From Sphingobium sp. KCTC 72723 (GTDB lineage Bacteria > Pseudomonadota > Alphaproteobacteria > Sphingomonadales > Sphingomonadaceae): a stretch of DNA of 64,000 nucleotides. The stretch's first letter is position 1, and every line of letters begins with the position of its first letter. The stretch covers positions 3,175,501 to 3,239,500 of the forward strand of contig NZ_CP060388.1 of the NCBI RefSeq assembly GCF_014280435.1. Reading direction: 5' to 3'. The position numbers were made by a program, and so were the translations under genes. This document shows, piece after piece, positions 52,069-61,000 of the stretch. The notes under the pieces are model-generated. The model was not told the DNA's origin. It did not search any database and worked only from the letters and a program-made list of their open reading frames with translations.

Positions 52069-53232
52069 ATGGCACAAGCCTATATCGTCGAAGCCGTCCG
52101 TACCGCCGGTGGCCGCGCCCGCAAGGGCGGCCTGATCGACGTGCATCCCGCCGACCTTGGCGCAAATATCCTCAACGCACTGGTCGACCGCACCGGCATC
52201 GACCCGGCAGCGATAGAGGATGTCATCGTCGGCTGCGTCAGCCAGGCGGGCGAACAGAGCTTCGCCTTTGGCCGCAACCTCGTCCTCGCCTCGCGCCTGC
52301 CCGACAACGTGCCTGCCGTCACGATCGACCGTCAGTGCGGCTCCTCGCAACAGGCGCTGCATTTCGCGGCGCAGGCGATCATGTCCGGGACGCAGGATCT
52401 GGTGATCGCGGCGGGCGCGGAAAGCATGACCCGGGTGCCGATGGGGTCCAATTATCAACTCCATGCCGCCGCTGGCCTGGGCGTCGGGCCATGGCCCAAA
52501 AGCATCCAGAACCGCTATGGTATCGCCGAATTCAGCCAGTTTCACGGCGCGCAGGCGATCGCCAACAAATATGGCTTCACCCGTGAGGATATGGACGCCT
52601 TCGCGCTGACCAGCCATGCCAAGGCCGCTGCCGCAATCGATTCCGGCGCTTTCGCCAAAGAGATTATCGGCGTCGCCACGCCCGATGGCCTGTTCGACAC
52701 GGACGATGGCGTGCGGCGCGGCGGCACAATGGAAGCGATGGCCAGCGTCAAGACGCTGGAGGAGGGCGGCACCATCACCGCCGCCAATGCCAGCCAGATG
52801 ACCGACGGCGCTTCGGGCGTGCTGGTGGCGAGCGAAGCCGCGATCAAGCGCTTCAACCTCACCCCCATCGCCCGCATCGTCAACCTGACCGTCACGGCGG
52901 GCGACCCGGTCATCATGCTGGAAGAACCCATCCCCGCCACGCAAAAGGCGTTTGCCCGCTCCGGCCTGTCGCTCGACGACATCGACCTGTTCGAAGTCAA
53001 CGAAGCCTTCGCCGCCATCCCCATGGCCTGGCTCAAGGCCATCGGCGCGGACCCCGCAAAGCTCAACGTCAACGGCGGCGCCATCGCGCTGGGCCATCCG
53101 CTCGGCGCCAGCGGCACACGGCTGATGACCACGCTCATCCACGCGCTCAAGGCACGCGGCCAGCGCTACGGCCTGCAAACCATGTGCGAAGGCGGCGGCA
53201 TTGCCAATGTGACCATCGTGGAGGCATTGTAA
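52069..53232 (+). CDS. Acetyl-CoA C-acyltransferase (thiolase) 2
   Basis: A 387-aa thiolase of the FadA/acyltransferase type with the reactive Cys90 in IDRQCGSSQQA, AESMTRVPMGS, FEVNEAFAAIP, GHPLGASG and a C-terminal CEGGG. Two candidate ATGs exist. The one at 52069 is 8 nt after AGAGGAG and is preferred over 52063, which overlaps the previous stop. It ends immediately before the next gene's ATG (TAAATG). Confidence 0.91.
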   Translation: MAQAYIVEAVRTAGGRARKGGLIDVHPADLGANILNALVDRTGIDPAAIEDVIVGCVSQAGEQSFAFGRNLVLASRLPDNVPAVTIDRQCGSSQQALHFAAQAIMSGTQDLVIAAGAESMTRVPMGSNYQLHAAAGLGVGPWPKSIQNRYGIAEFSQFHGAQAIANKYGFTREDMDAFALTSHAKAAAAIDSGAFAKEIIGVATPDGLFDTDDGVRRGGTMEAMASVKTLEEGGTITAANASQMTDGASGVLVASEAAIKRFNLTPIARIVNLTVTAGDPVIMLEEPIPATQKAFARSGLSLDDIDLFEVNEAFAAIPMAWLKAIGADPAKLNVNGGAIALGHPLGASGTRLMTTLIHALKARGQRYGLQTMCEGGGIANVTIVEAL

Positions 53233-54228
<996 letters not shown>

Positions 54229-54235
54229 CATAAAA

Positions 54236-54267
54236 TCGCCGGGCTGGCGTGCAGTCCAGCCCGGCGA
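54236..54267 (-). terminator. Hairpin terminator, best for the minus strand
   Basis: TCGCCGGGCTGG-CGTGCAGT-CCAGCCCGGCGA, a perfect 12-bp stem. On the minus strand it is followed by TTTTA, so it would terminate the GH97 transcript after its stop at 54298. Confidence 0.7.
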
Positions 54268-54276
54268 CGGGAAAGA

Positions 54277-54303
54277 CCGGCCTCAAAGGCCGGATTCCTA
54301 TTT
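54277..54303 (+). terminator. Hairpin terminator for the acyl-CoA operon
   Basis: CCGGCCT-CAA-AGGCCGG followed by ATTCCTATTTT on the plus strand. With the neighbouring hairpin it forms a back-to-back terminator pair between two convergent operons. Confidence 0.6.
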
Positions 54304-56355
54304 TCCTTTGATCGGGACCAGCCGCATCGCCGCCCCGCCACCCGGTGCCAGCCGCAACGCATAGCTGTCACCCCGGCGCACCGTGCGCGTTTCATAGGCG
54401 ATATTGTGCCGCGCCGCCGTCAGATAGGTCGCCCCCGGACCATCCTTGTAAATGGTCGCGCTATAACTTTTGCCCGGCTCCAGATAGTCGAAGTCCAGCG
54501 TCACTGTCCGCTCCGTCGCATCATTGACCCCGCCGATATACCAGTCCGCGCTGTTGCGGTCCTTGCGCGCGAAAATCGCATAATCGCCTACTTCCCCCGC
54601 GATCAGATGGCTCTCCGCCCAATCGGCCGGCACCTGAGAAATGAACGCCAACTCCTTGGGATAGAGCGCCAAAGTCTCGATGAAATCCGCCGCCATCTGG
54701 ATCGGCGAGCAGATCGCCAGATATAGCCCCAATTGCTTGGCCAGCGTCGACGCCATCGGCGCATGGTCCGCCCCCTCCAGGCTCAGGACGCCCGGCGTGA
54801 AGTCCATCGGCCCTGACAGCATCCGGGTATAGACAAGGGTCGGCTCATGGTCCGGCCCGTTGGTGAACGCTGCCGATCCATTATATTCCATCCCCCGCGC
54901 GCCTTCGCGCCCGACCCAGTTGGGATAGGTGCGGCGAAGCCCCGTGTCCTTCACTGGCTCATGCGCATTGACCGCGACATGATATTTCGCTGCCGATTCC
55001 ACGACTTTAAGGTGATGCTGCACCATCCGCTGCCCATCATGATATTCCATCGCGATCGTTCCCGGTTGCGCGCCCGGAGCGGCAATCCCGCCTGCGTCGG
55101 CGACATAGCCAGTCTTGACCAGATCGACCCCCAGCCCGCCATAGAGCCGCATAGCATCATCCAGTTGCGCCTCATAATTGGCGATGTTGCCACCCGTCTC
55201 ATGATGGCCGATCAGCCGGACGCCCTTCTTTTTTCCATAGGCCACGATCCCCGCCAGATCGAAATCCGGCGTCGCCTGCGTAAAACTGAACTGGTCGCCA
55301 TGGCCCAGCCATTCGCCGTTCCAACCCTTGTCCCACCCCTCCACCAACACGCCGCGAAAGCCGTGCTTGGCCGCAAAGTCCATATATTGCTTGGTCCGCG
55401 CGGTCGTCGCGCCATGCTTTGGCCCCTCGGCCCAGGTCCAGTCGCCCCGGATCATCCCCCACCAGATACCGATATATTTGGCCGGTTGAAACCAGCTAAC
55501 ATCGCCGATTTTATTGGGTTCGTTCAGGTTCAACTCCAGATCATTCTCCACCAGCCTGGCGGCATCGTCGGCGATGCGGATCGCGCGCCAGGGCGTGTTG
55601 AACGGCAGGTCGCGCACCACGCGCGGTCCCTGCGACGATGGCGACAGGGTGGTGCGGAATGTCTGCCCGCTCGCCCGCTTGAACCAATAGGCGGAATAAT
55701 CGACCAGCGCCGCTTCATGGAAGGACAAATGGGTGCCATCGTCCAGCCGCATGGTGATCGGCGTATGCGCCGTCGATACTGCGTCGATCGGGCTTTGCTG
55801 ATAGACCTGCTCGTAACGGTTCCACTCGCCGCCCGGTATCCACCAAGCTGTTCCCTTGGGCGCAATGTCGAACTCGGTCGTCTCGTCGGCGATCTTCATC
55901 TGCTTCAGGCCGGGCTGCTCCGGCAATTCGTACCGAAACCCCACGCCATTATCGAACAGGCGAAAGCGGATATGCATCTGCCGCGCGCCCTGAATGTCCG
56001 ACTGGCGGAACCGCACCAGCACTTCATTATGCTGGTCGGTGACATAGCGCCGCTCGCCCCACGGCTGCTCCCAGCGCTGATTGTCGCTGGCCTTTTCCGA
56101 TCCCGTGATCGCAAAGCCGCGCACCATGTTCAGGCCGTCGGTCAGGATGAAGCCCAGCTTCGACGGCGCGATCAGCAATTTGCCCTTGCGCGACAGCGAC
56201 CATGTCGGGCGGCTGTCGGCATCGGTCGACACGGTCAGGATGATGGTGCCATCCGGGGAGGTGGCCGTAACGGATGGACGGGGCTGCTGGGCGATGGCGG
56301 GGGAGGCCGCGACCATCGCCAGCGCGAACAATCCTTGCGTTACGATCCGGGCCAT
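54298..56355 (-). CDS. Glycoside hydrolase family 97 alpha-glucosidase
   Basis: A 685-aa exported hydrolase (signal peptide to about AIAQ at 20-23). The GH97 order is clear: an N-terminal beta-sandwich (SPDGTIILTVSTD), then the barrel with LVEGWDKGWNG, IGHHETGGN, VNAHEPVKDTGLRRTYPN and the C-terminal domain (VTLDFDYLEPGKSYSATIYKD). Glutamates in HHET and AHEP fit the inverting, calcium-dependent SusB-like branch. It should remove glucose from malto-oligosaccharides in the periplasm. Its start overlaps the upstream GH13 gene end by 16 bp, so the two form an operon. Confidence 0.9.
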   Translation of the reverse strand: MARIVTQGLFALAMVAASPAIAQQPRPSVTATSPDGTIILTVSTDADSRPTWSLSRKGKLLIAPSKLGFILTDGLNMVRGFAITGSEKASDNQRWEQPWGERRYVTDQHNEVLVRFRQSDIQGARQMHIRFRLFDNGVGFRYELPEQPGLKQMKIADETTEFDIAPKGTAWWIPGGEWNRYEQVYQQSPIDAVSTAHTPITMRLDDGTHLSFHEAALVDYSAYWFKRASGQTFRTTLSPSSQGPRVVRDLPFNTPWRAIRIADDAARLVENDLELNLNEPNKIGDVSWFQPAKYIGIWWGMIRGDWTWAEGPKHGATTARTKQYMDFAAKHGFRGVLVEGWDKGWNGEWLGHGDQFSFTQATPDFDLAGIVAYGKKKGVRLIGHHETGGNIANYEAQLDDAMRLYGGLGVDLVKTGYVADAGGIAAPGAQPGTIAMEYHDGQRMVQHHLKVVESAAKYHVAVNAHEPVKDTGLRRTYPNWVGREGARGMEYNGSAAFTNGPDHEPTLVYTRMLSGPMDFTPGVLSLEGADHAPMASTLAKQLGLYLAICSPIQMAADFIETLALYPKELAFISQVPADWAESHLIAGEVGDYAIFARKDRNSADWYIGGVNDATERTVTLDFDYLEPGKSYSATIYKDGPGATYLTAARHNIAYETRTVRRGDSYALRLAPGGGAAMRLVPIKGK

Positions 56356-57968
56356 CTCCTGCTCTCCTCGATGATCACCGCTCCGAAAGGAGGCAGCGTG
56401 CCTATGGTGGCTTCATTTACGCAAACGTTTGCCATGCCCGTCAGGGGGATGTCAAGTGGCCATGGAACTGCCGCGTCGGAGAGGTTGAAAACGCACAATA
56501 GCGATTGCGCGCCATAGTCCCGCCGGAACGCCAGCCGCGCTTCGTCCGCGACCAATATCTCCAGCGATCCCAGCCGCAGCGCCGGATAGGCCTTGCGCAA
56601 TGCCAGCATGGACCGCGTAAAATTCAGCAGCGACGCCGGGTCCGCTTCCTGGGCATCGACGGATCGCGCCAGATTGTCGTCGCCCACCGGCAACCATGGT
56701 TCGATCGAGCTGAACCCGGCCTGCGCCGCTGCCGCCGACCAGGGCAGCGGCGTGCGTGCGCCGTCGCGTGACAAAGTCAGTGGCCAGTTGGCGATGGCTT
56801 CGGGATCCTGCAATCGCTCGAACGGAATATCGACCTGAGTGATCCCCAATTCCTCACCCTGATACAGAATGGCATTGCCGCGCAGCGCCACCAGCAAAGC
56901 TGCCTTAACCCGCGCGAATGCCGCATGATCGCCTGCCTTGCACCATCGCGACAGCGCGCGGGGCGCATCATGATTTTCAAAGGCCCAGCTTGGCCAGCCC
57001 ATGCCCGGTTCGTCGGGCCAGCGCGCAATGGTGTCCGCCACCAGCGTCGGGGTCAGCGCCGGGGCATAGAGGAAATTGAAGCCATAGGCGCTGTTCAGCC
57101 GCGTTTCCCCTTGGGTGTAGGCCTTCATCTCCTGTTCGGCCAGGTCGCCGCCCACCTCCGCCACGGTGAAGATCGCGCCATAGGCGTCGCACAGCGTGCG
57201 GATGCGCTCGACGAACGGGACGACATCGGGGTGCGACTGGCTATATCGCCGGATCTGGAAATCGAACGGACGGGTGCGCGGGCTGCCGTCGTCGGGGGCA
57301 GGGGGATTATCGCGCAACGCCGGATCATGCATCGAATGGTTGAGCGCATCCAGCCGGAACCCGTCTACCCCACGGTCCAGCCAGAATCGCATGACGTTCA
57401 GCAGCGCGTCCTGCACATCCGGGTTATGAACGTTCAACTGCGGCTGACTGGTCAGGAACTGGTGCATATAATATTGTCTGCGCCGCCCGTCCCATGTCCA
57501 TGCCGGGCCGCCGAACACAGACTGCCAATTGCTGGGCGGGCTGCCGTCCGGCTTGGGATCGGCCCATACATACCAGTCCGCCTTGTCGCCTGTCCGCCCC
57601 GCGCGGCTTTGCGCGAACCAGCCGTGCAGGTCGGACGTATGCGCATAGACCTGATCGATCGTGACTTTCAGCCCCAACGCATGAGCGCGTGCCACCAGCG
57701 CATCGAAATCGGCCAGCGTCCCGAAAATCGGATCGACATCGCAATAATCGGCAATGTCATAGCCAAAATCGCGCATCGGCGACGTGAAAAAGGGCGAAAT
57801 CCAGATGGCATCCACGCCCAGCCGCGCAATATGGTCCAGCCGCTGCGTAATGCCGTTCAGGTCGCCGATGCCGTCATGATTGCTGTCCTGAAAACTGCGC
57901 GGATAAATCTGGTAGATGACCGCGCCTTTCCACCAGGGCTGATCGGTCGTCTGGATGTGCGCGGTCAT
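56340..57968 (-). CDS. GH13 alpha-glucosidase (oligosaccharide type)
   Basis: A 542-aa alpha-amylase-family glucosidase without a signal peptide, so probably cytoplasmic. WWKGAVIYQIYPRSFQDSN at the N-terminus, DGIGDLNGI, the nucleophile Asp207 (GFRLDALNH), acid/base Glu271 (VAEVGGD) and Asp334 (ENHD) are all in place. The AHTSDLHGWF segment in place of the usual NHTSD is the alpha-glucosidase/oligo-1,6-glucosidase group. The ATG at 57968 removes an unlikely upstream extension. It is co-oriented and overlapping with the GH97 gene. Confidence 0.92.
   Translation of the reverse strand: MTAHIQTTDQPWWKGAVIYQIYPRSFQDSNHDGIGDLNGITQRLDHIARLGVDAIWISPFFTSPMRDFGYDIADYCDVDPIFGTLADFDALVARAHALGLKVTIDQVYAHTSDLHGWFAQSRAGRTGDKADWYVWADPKPDGSPPSNWQSVFGGPAWTWDGRRRQYYMHQFLTSQPQLNVHNPDVQDALLNVMRFWLDRGVDGFRLDALNHSMHDPALRDNPPAPDDGSPRTRPFDFQIRRYSQSHPDVVPFVERIRTLCDAYGAIFTVAEVGGDLAEQEMKAYTQGETRLNSAYGFNFLYAPALTPTLVADTIARWPDEPGMGWPSWAFENHDAPRALSRWCKAGDHAAFARVKAALLVALRGNAILYQGEELGITQVDIPFERLQDPEAIANWPLTLSRDGARTPLPWSAAAAQAGFSSIEPWLPVGDDNLARSVDAQEADPASLLNFTRSMLALRKAYPALRLGSLEILVADEARLAFRRDYGAQSLLCVFNLSDAAVPWPLDIPLTGMANVCVNEATIGTLPPFGAVIIEESRRWPGS
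56421..56432. promoter_or_regulatory. LacI/PurR-type palindrome inside the GH13 gene
   Basis: GCAAACGTTTGC, a perfect 12-bp palindrome of classical LacI-family form, lies within the last codons of the GH13 gene and about 66 bp upstream of the GH97 start. It could give the GH97 gene separate control, but may be a chance result of codon choice. Confidence 0.4.
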
Positions 57969-58119
57969 GGCGGGCCTCTTGGCTGGTTTGGCGATGGCCA
58001 GTCTACACAGCGGGGCGGGGAGGTGAAGCGGCGATCGGCGCGAATCGGCGCAAGGCCGAGTCGGCGCTGCAAATGGTGCGCTTATTGCCTTGGTCACAAC
58101 GCCACCTTCCCCTACGGAA

Positions 58120-58135
58120 AGCGTTGCACAACGCT
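58120..58135. promoter_or_regulatory. Inverted repeat upstream of the GH13-GH97 operon
   Basis: AGCGTTG-CA-CAACGCT, perfect 7-bp arms with a 2-bp centre, sits about 150 bp upstream of the GH13 start at 57968. It is a good LacI-family operator candidate for a maltose/glucan regulator encoded elsewhere. The rest of 57969-58120 shows no gene. Confidence 0.5.
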
Positions 58136-58189
58136 ACGGATGCAGTTTTTGCAATCGCATATCGTTCGTTCGCACTTGCAGCATCGCGG

Positions 58190-58274
58190 CGTTCCGGTCA
58201 GAAAGGGCGTGCCTTTCAGGCATCCTCTCCTAAAACTTTCAAAGGCTGGTCTTAACGACCAGCCTCTTTTTTTT
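58190..58274 (+). ncRNA. Candidate small RNA ending in a strong intrinsic terminator
   Basis: The plus strand ends in AGGCTGGTC-TTAAC-GACCAGCCT (58243-58265), then C and eight T (58266-58274), a strong rho-independent terminator with no plus-strand gene before it. Upstream lie a small hairpin GAAAGG-GCGTG-CCTTTC and a C/U-rich single-stranded stretch ATCCTCTCCTAAAAC that is complementary to Shine-Dalgarno sequences. This layout is typical of a trans-acting small RNA. The 5' end and promoter were not located. The alternative is that the hairpin ends the minus-strand gene at 58291. Confidence 0.5.
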
Positions 58275-58290
58275 GCCTGCGCCAGATCGG

Positions 58291-58530
58291 TCAGTCCGAC
58301 TGCGGCCCATCACCCCTGCCGCCACGCCATACGCAGCCATCCTCCAGATAGGCTTCCAGTTCGCGCCAGTGCCGGTCCCACCCCGGACCGCGCCGGGCAG
58401 GCGGCACTTCCTGCTCCACCATCAACCGCGCGCGCGTGACCGGATTGGCGGGCCGTTGCTCGATCCGCTCCACGATATCGCGCACCTCAAGGGGCGGATC
58501 GCCCATCGCGCGGGGCGGTTCTTCACTCAT
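58291..58530 (-). CDS. Small conserved hypothetical protein (79 aa)
   Basis: A 79-aa soluble, charged protein with a well-placed GGGAG seven nt before the ATG. The centre is helical (VRDIVERIEQRPANPVTRARLM), and the C-terminal DRHWRELEAYLEDGCVWRGG is aromatic and acidic. No domain is recognised. It stands alone, between the candidate small RNA and a divergent CDP-alcohol phosphatidyltransferase. The ribosome site and codon usage support a real gene; the function is unknown. Confidence 0.65.
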   Translation of the reverse strand: MSEEPPRAMGDPPLEVRDIVERIEQRPANPVTRARLMVEQEVPPARRGPGWDRHWRELEAYLEDGCVWRGGRGDGPQSD

Positions 58531-58667
58531 GCCGCTACTCCCGAGTTGCCGATTCCGCCCTTCGCGCGTGCGCGCGTGCGATGCAATGCCCTTTATTCAC
58601 GCCCTTTATCCCCATAATGCCCGGTGCGGGCGATTGTCTAACTGTCATGTTTTCGTCATAAGGCGCC

Positions 58668-59360
58668 ATGACATTGCCCTCTGGCCCTTCTTCGCCCCCG
58701 ATCGACCGCATCCAGCAGAACCTGCTCGCCGCTTCGGAACGCCGCCTGCTCAACTGGCTGTGCGCTCATATGCCCCCCTGGGTCACGCCCGATCTGCTGA
58801 CGGCACTTGGTATGGTCGGCGCTTTTGCCATCTTTGCCGGTTACGCCGCTAGCGGCCTGCACGTCGATTGGCTGTGGCTGGCGATCGCGGGCTATGGCCT
58901 GCAATGGTTCGGCGACTCGATGGACGGTAGCCTGGCGCGTTTCCGCCGGATCGAGCGGCCATCCTATGGCTATTTCATCGACCATAGCTGCGATGGCCTC
59001 GCGACCTTGCTCATTCTGGCGGGGATGGGGGCCAGCCCCTATATTCGCATGGATGTCGCGCTGGTCGCGCTGGCGGGCTATCTGCTGCTGTCGATCCACG
59101 CCTATCTCGCCGCGCGGGTGATCGGCGAATTCAAACTGTCCTACCTCTCAGCCGGGCCGACCGAATTGCGCCTGCTGCTGATCGGCATGACGCTGGCGAT
59201 GATGGCGCTGGGCTACGCCCCCGGCCTGTTCGGCGCGGTGTCGGGTTTCGATGTGTTCGTGGGGGTGATCGCGGCGCTGTTGGTCGCGCTGTTCGTCATC
59301 CAGACGCTATCGACCGCCAAGCGTCTGGCCATCAGCGACAGCCAGAAAATATCGCGATAA
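58668..59360 (+). CDS. CDP-alcohol phosphatidyltransferase family membrane protein
   Basis: A 230-aa inner-membrane protein with the complete catalytic motif D-x2-D-G-x2-A-R-x9-G-x3-D-x3-D: Asp83, Asp86, Gly87, Ala90, Arg91, Gly101, Asp105, Asp109. About five to six hydrophobic segments surround it (WLWLAIAGYGLQWF, LLIGMTLAMMALGYA, VGVIAALLVALFVIQ). Such enzymes join a CDP-activated lipid or alcohol to an acceptor alcohol. The partner alcohol cannot be read from the sequence. It is monocistronic and divergent from the 79-aa gene. Confidence 0.88.
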   Translation: MTLPSGPSSPPIDRIQQNLLAASERRLLNWLCAHMPPWVTPDLLTALGMVGAFAIFAGYAASGLHVDWLWLAIAGYGLQWFGDSMDGSLARFRRIERPSYGYFIDHSCDGLATLLILAGMGASPYIRMDVALVALAGYLLLSIHAYLAARVIGEFKLSYLSAGPTELRLLLIGMTLAMMALGYAPGLFGAVSGFDVFVGVIAALLVALFVIQTLSTAKRLAISDSQKISR

Positions 59361-59403
59361 AGGGACGCGCGCCTAAAGCCCACATAGCGTAAAGCAGCGC
59401 CGT

Positions 59404-59556
59404 TCAACGGCGCGGCGCGGCTTTCGCAACTGCGGTATTCACCGGATCGGAACGGCGCGTCGTGACCAGCATCAACTGGTTCAGGCGCACCTCGTCCTGC
59501 GCGCCCGACGCATAGGCCAGGCATAGCCAATCCAGACACCTGGTCAAAAAGACCAT
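59404..59556 (-). CDS. Short ORF, possible 50-aa protein
   Basis: An intact 50-codon frame starting with ATG at 59556, preceded by GGAGAGGG at good spacing. The peptide has a Leu/Cys/Trp-rich start (RCLDWLCLAYASG), a charged middle (QDEVRLNQLML) and an Arg/Ala-rich end. It could be a small membrane-associated protein. There is no homology claim. It lies in the 270-bp gap between the CDP-alcohol transferase and the second RND operon; the remaining gap shows nothing else. Confidence 0.45.
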   Translation of the reverse strand: MVFLTRCLDWLCLAYASGAQDEVRLNQLMLVTTRRSDPVNTAVAKAAPRR

Positions 59557-59632
59557 GGTTCCCTCTCCTCATTCTTATCCGCGCAGCATATCATATCTGC
59601 GGCCCGAATGAAGCGGATTGTTAAGCCTCTCT

Positions 59633-61000
59633 TTACTGATCCGCGCCGATCACGCGATAGAGCAGCACCCGGTTGCTCACCAGCGCCAGATCGGTCGCAA
59701 TTGCCGACTGGCGCGCGCCATACAGCGTCCGTTGACTGGTCAGCGCCGTAAGGAACGTGTCGATCCCTGACCGATAGCGCTGCTCCGCCAGCGTATAGGC
59801 CCGCGCGCTTGCGTTCACCAACCGCGCCTGCGCCTGTTGCTGCGCGTCGATCGTGCCTTCCCGCGCCAGAGCGTCAGCGACTTCCCGAAATGCGGTCTGC
59901 ACCGATTTCTCATATTGGGCTAGGAACAGGTCACGCTGCGCCTTGCTATAATCCACATTGCCGCGCACCGCCCCGCCGAATATCGGCAGGCTGGCCGATG
60001 GCGCGACCGACCATGCAAAACCATCCCCGCTGAACAGCGACGACAGCGCCGAACTGGCCACCCCGATGGCCGATGTCAGGCTGATCCGGGGAAACATCGC
60101 TGCCCGCGCCGCGCCAATGTCCGCATTGGCGGCCTTCAACTGATGCTCCGCCTGCAACACATCGGGCCGTTGCAGCAATATGTCGGACGACAGGCCCGCA
60201 GGCACCTTTGCCACCCCGCCGATCAGGCTGGCGATTGTGTCGGGCAACAGGGCGGCCTCCACCGGCGCACCCACCAGCAGGTCCAGCGCATTGCGATCCT
60301 GCGCGACCTGCGTCACATTGGCCGCCACATCGGACGCGGCCTGCTCCACGACTGTCTGCGCCTGATATACGTCCAGCTTGCCGGTCAGCCCCGCACCGTT
60401 CAGCGATTGGGTGATCGTCAACGTCCGTTGCGCGCTGGCCAGCGTCTGGCGCGACAATGCCAGCAAATCCTGATCCGCCGCCAGCGTGGCATAGGCGCTT
60501 GCTGTTTCCGCGATCAGCGAAATCCGCGTCGACCGCGCCCCTTCTTCCGTCGCGAGATAGGTTTCCAGCGCCGATTCACTCAGGTTGCGCAGCCGCCCGA
60601 ACAGGTCGATCTCGAACGCGCTGAAACCGATGTCGGCGCTGTAATTGTTCTGCCGCGTGTCATTCTGCCGCACGAAACTGGCACCCGCATCGCCGGTGAC
60701 GGTCGGCAATTGCGCTGCGCGCTGCACCCGATATTGCGCCCGCGCCGACTGCACATTGGCAATCGCCGCGCGCAGATCGCGATTATTCGCCAGCGCGCGC
60801 GCGATCACCTGCTTCAACCGCGCATCACCGATCAACTGGTCCCATGGCAATCCGGCCTTCGTCACCGCCTGCGCCGGGGCATAAGCCTCACCGCTCGGCA
60901 AGACAGCAGGCACCGGCGCGCCGGGCCGCACATAAGTCGGCGCCATGTTACAGGCCGACAGCAGCATCGCGGCGGTCAGCGGCACGATTACACGGGTCAT
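59633..61000 (-). CDS. RND efflux outer-membrane factor 2 (NodT/OprM lipoprotein)
   Basis: A 455-aa outer-membrane efflux protein. The lipobox LLSACN ends at Cys17, followed by MAPTYVRP and two OEP repeats (ALANNRDLRAAIANVQSARA; SALSSLFSGDGFAWSVAPSAS). The start codon overlaps the stop of the upstream RND permease as ATGA, so the two are made together. It is distinct in sequence from the first system's factor at 17377-18777. Confidence 0.92.
   Translation of the reverse strand: MTRVIVPLTAAMLLSACNMAPTYVRPGAPVPAVLPSGEAYAPAQAVTKAGLPWDQLIGDARLKQVIARALANNRDLRAAIANVQSARAQYRVQRAAQLPTVTGDAGASFVRQNDTRQNNYSADIGFSAFEIDLFGRLRNLSESALETYLATEEGARSTRISLIAETASAYATLAADQDLLALSRQTLASAQRTLTITQSLNGAGLTGKLDVYQAQTVVEQAASDVAANVTQVAQDRNALDLLVGAPVEAALLPDTIASLIGGVAKVPAGLSSDILLQRPDVLQAEHQLKAANADIGAARAAMFPRISLTSAIGVASSALSSLFSGDGFAWSVAPSASLPIFGGAVRGNVDYSKAQRDLFLAQYEKSVQTAFREVADALAREGTIDAQQQAQARLVNASARAYTLAEQRYRSGIDTFLTALTSQRTLYGARQSAIATDLALVSNRVLLYRVIGADQ

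Noticed and set aside
58073..58255. 60-codon plus-strand frame ending inside the terminator loop
   Set aside because: It has no ribosome site, its stop falls in the loop of the hairpin and its composition is not protein-like. A small RNA explains the terminator better.
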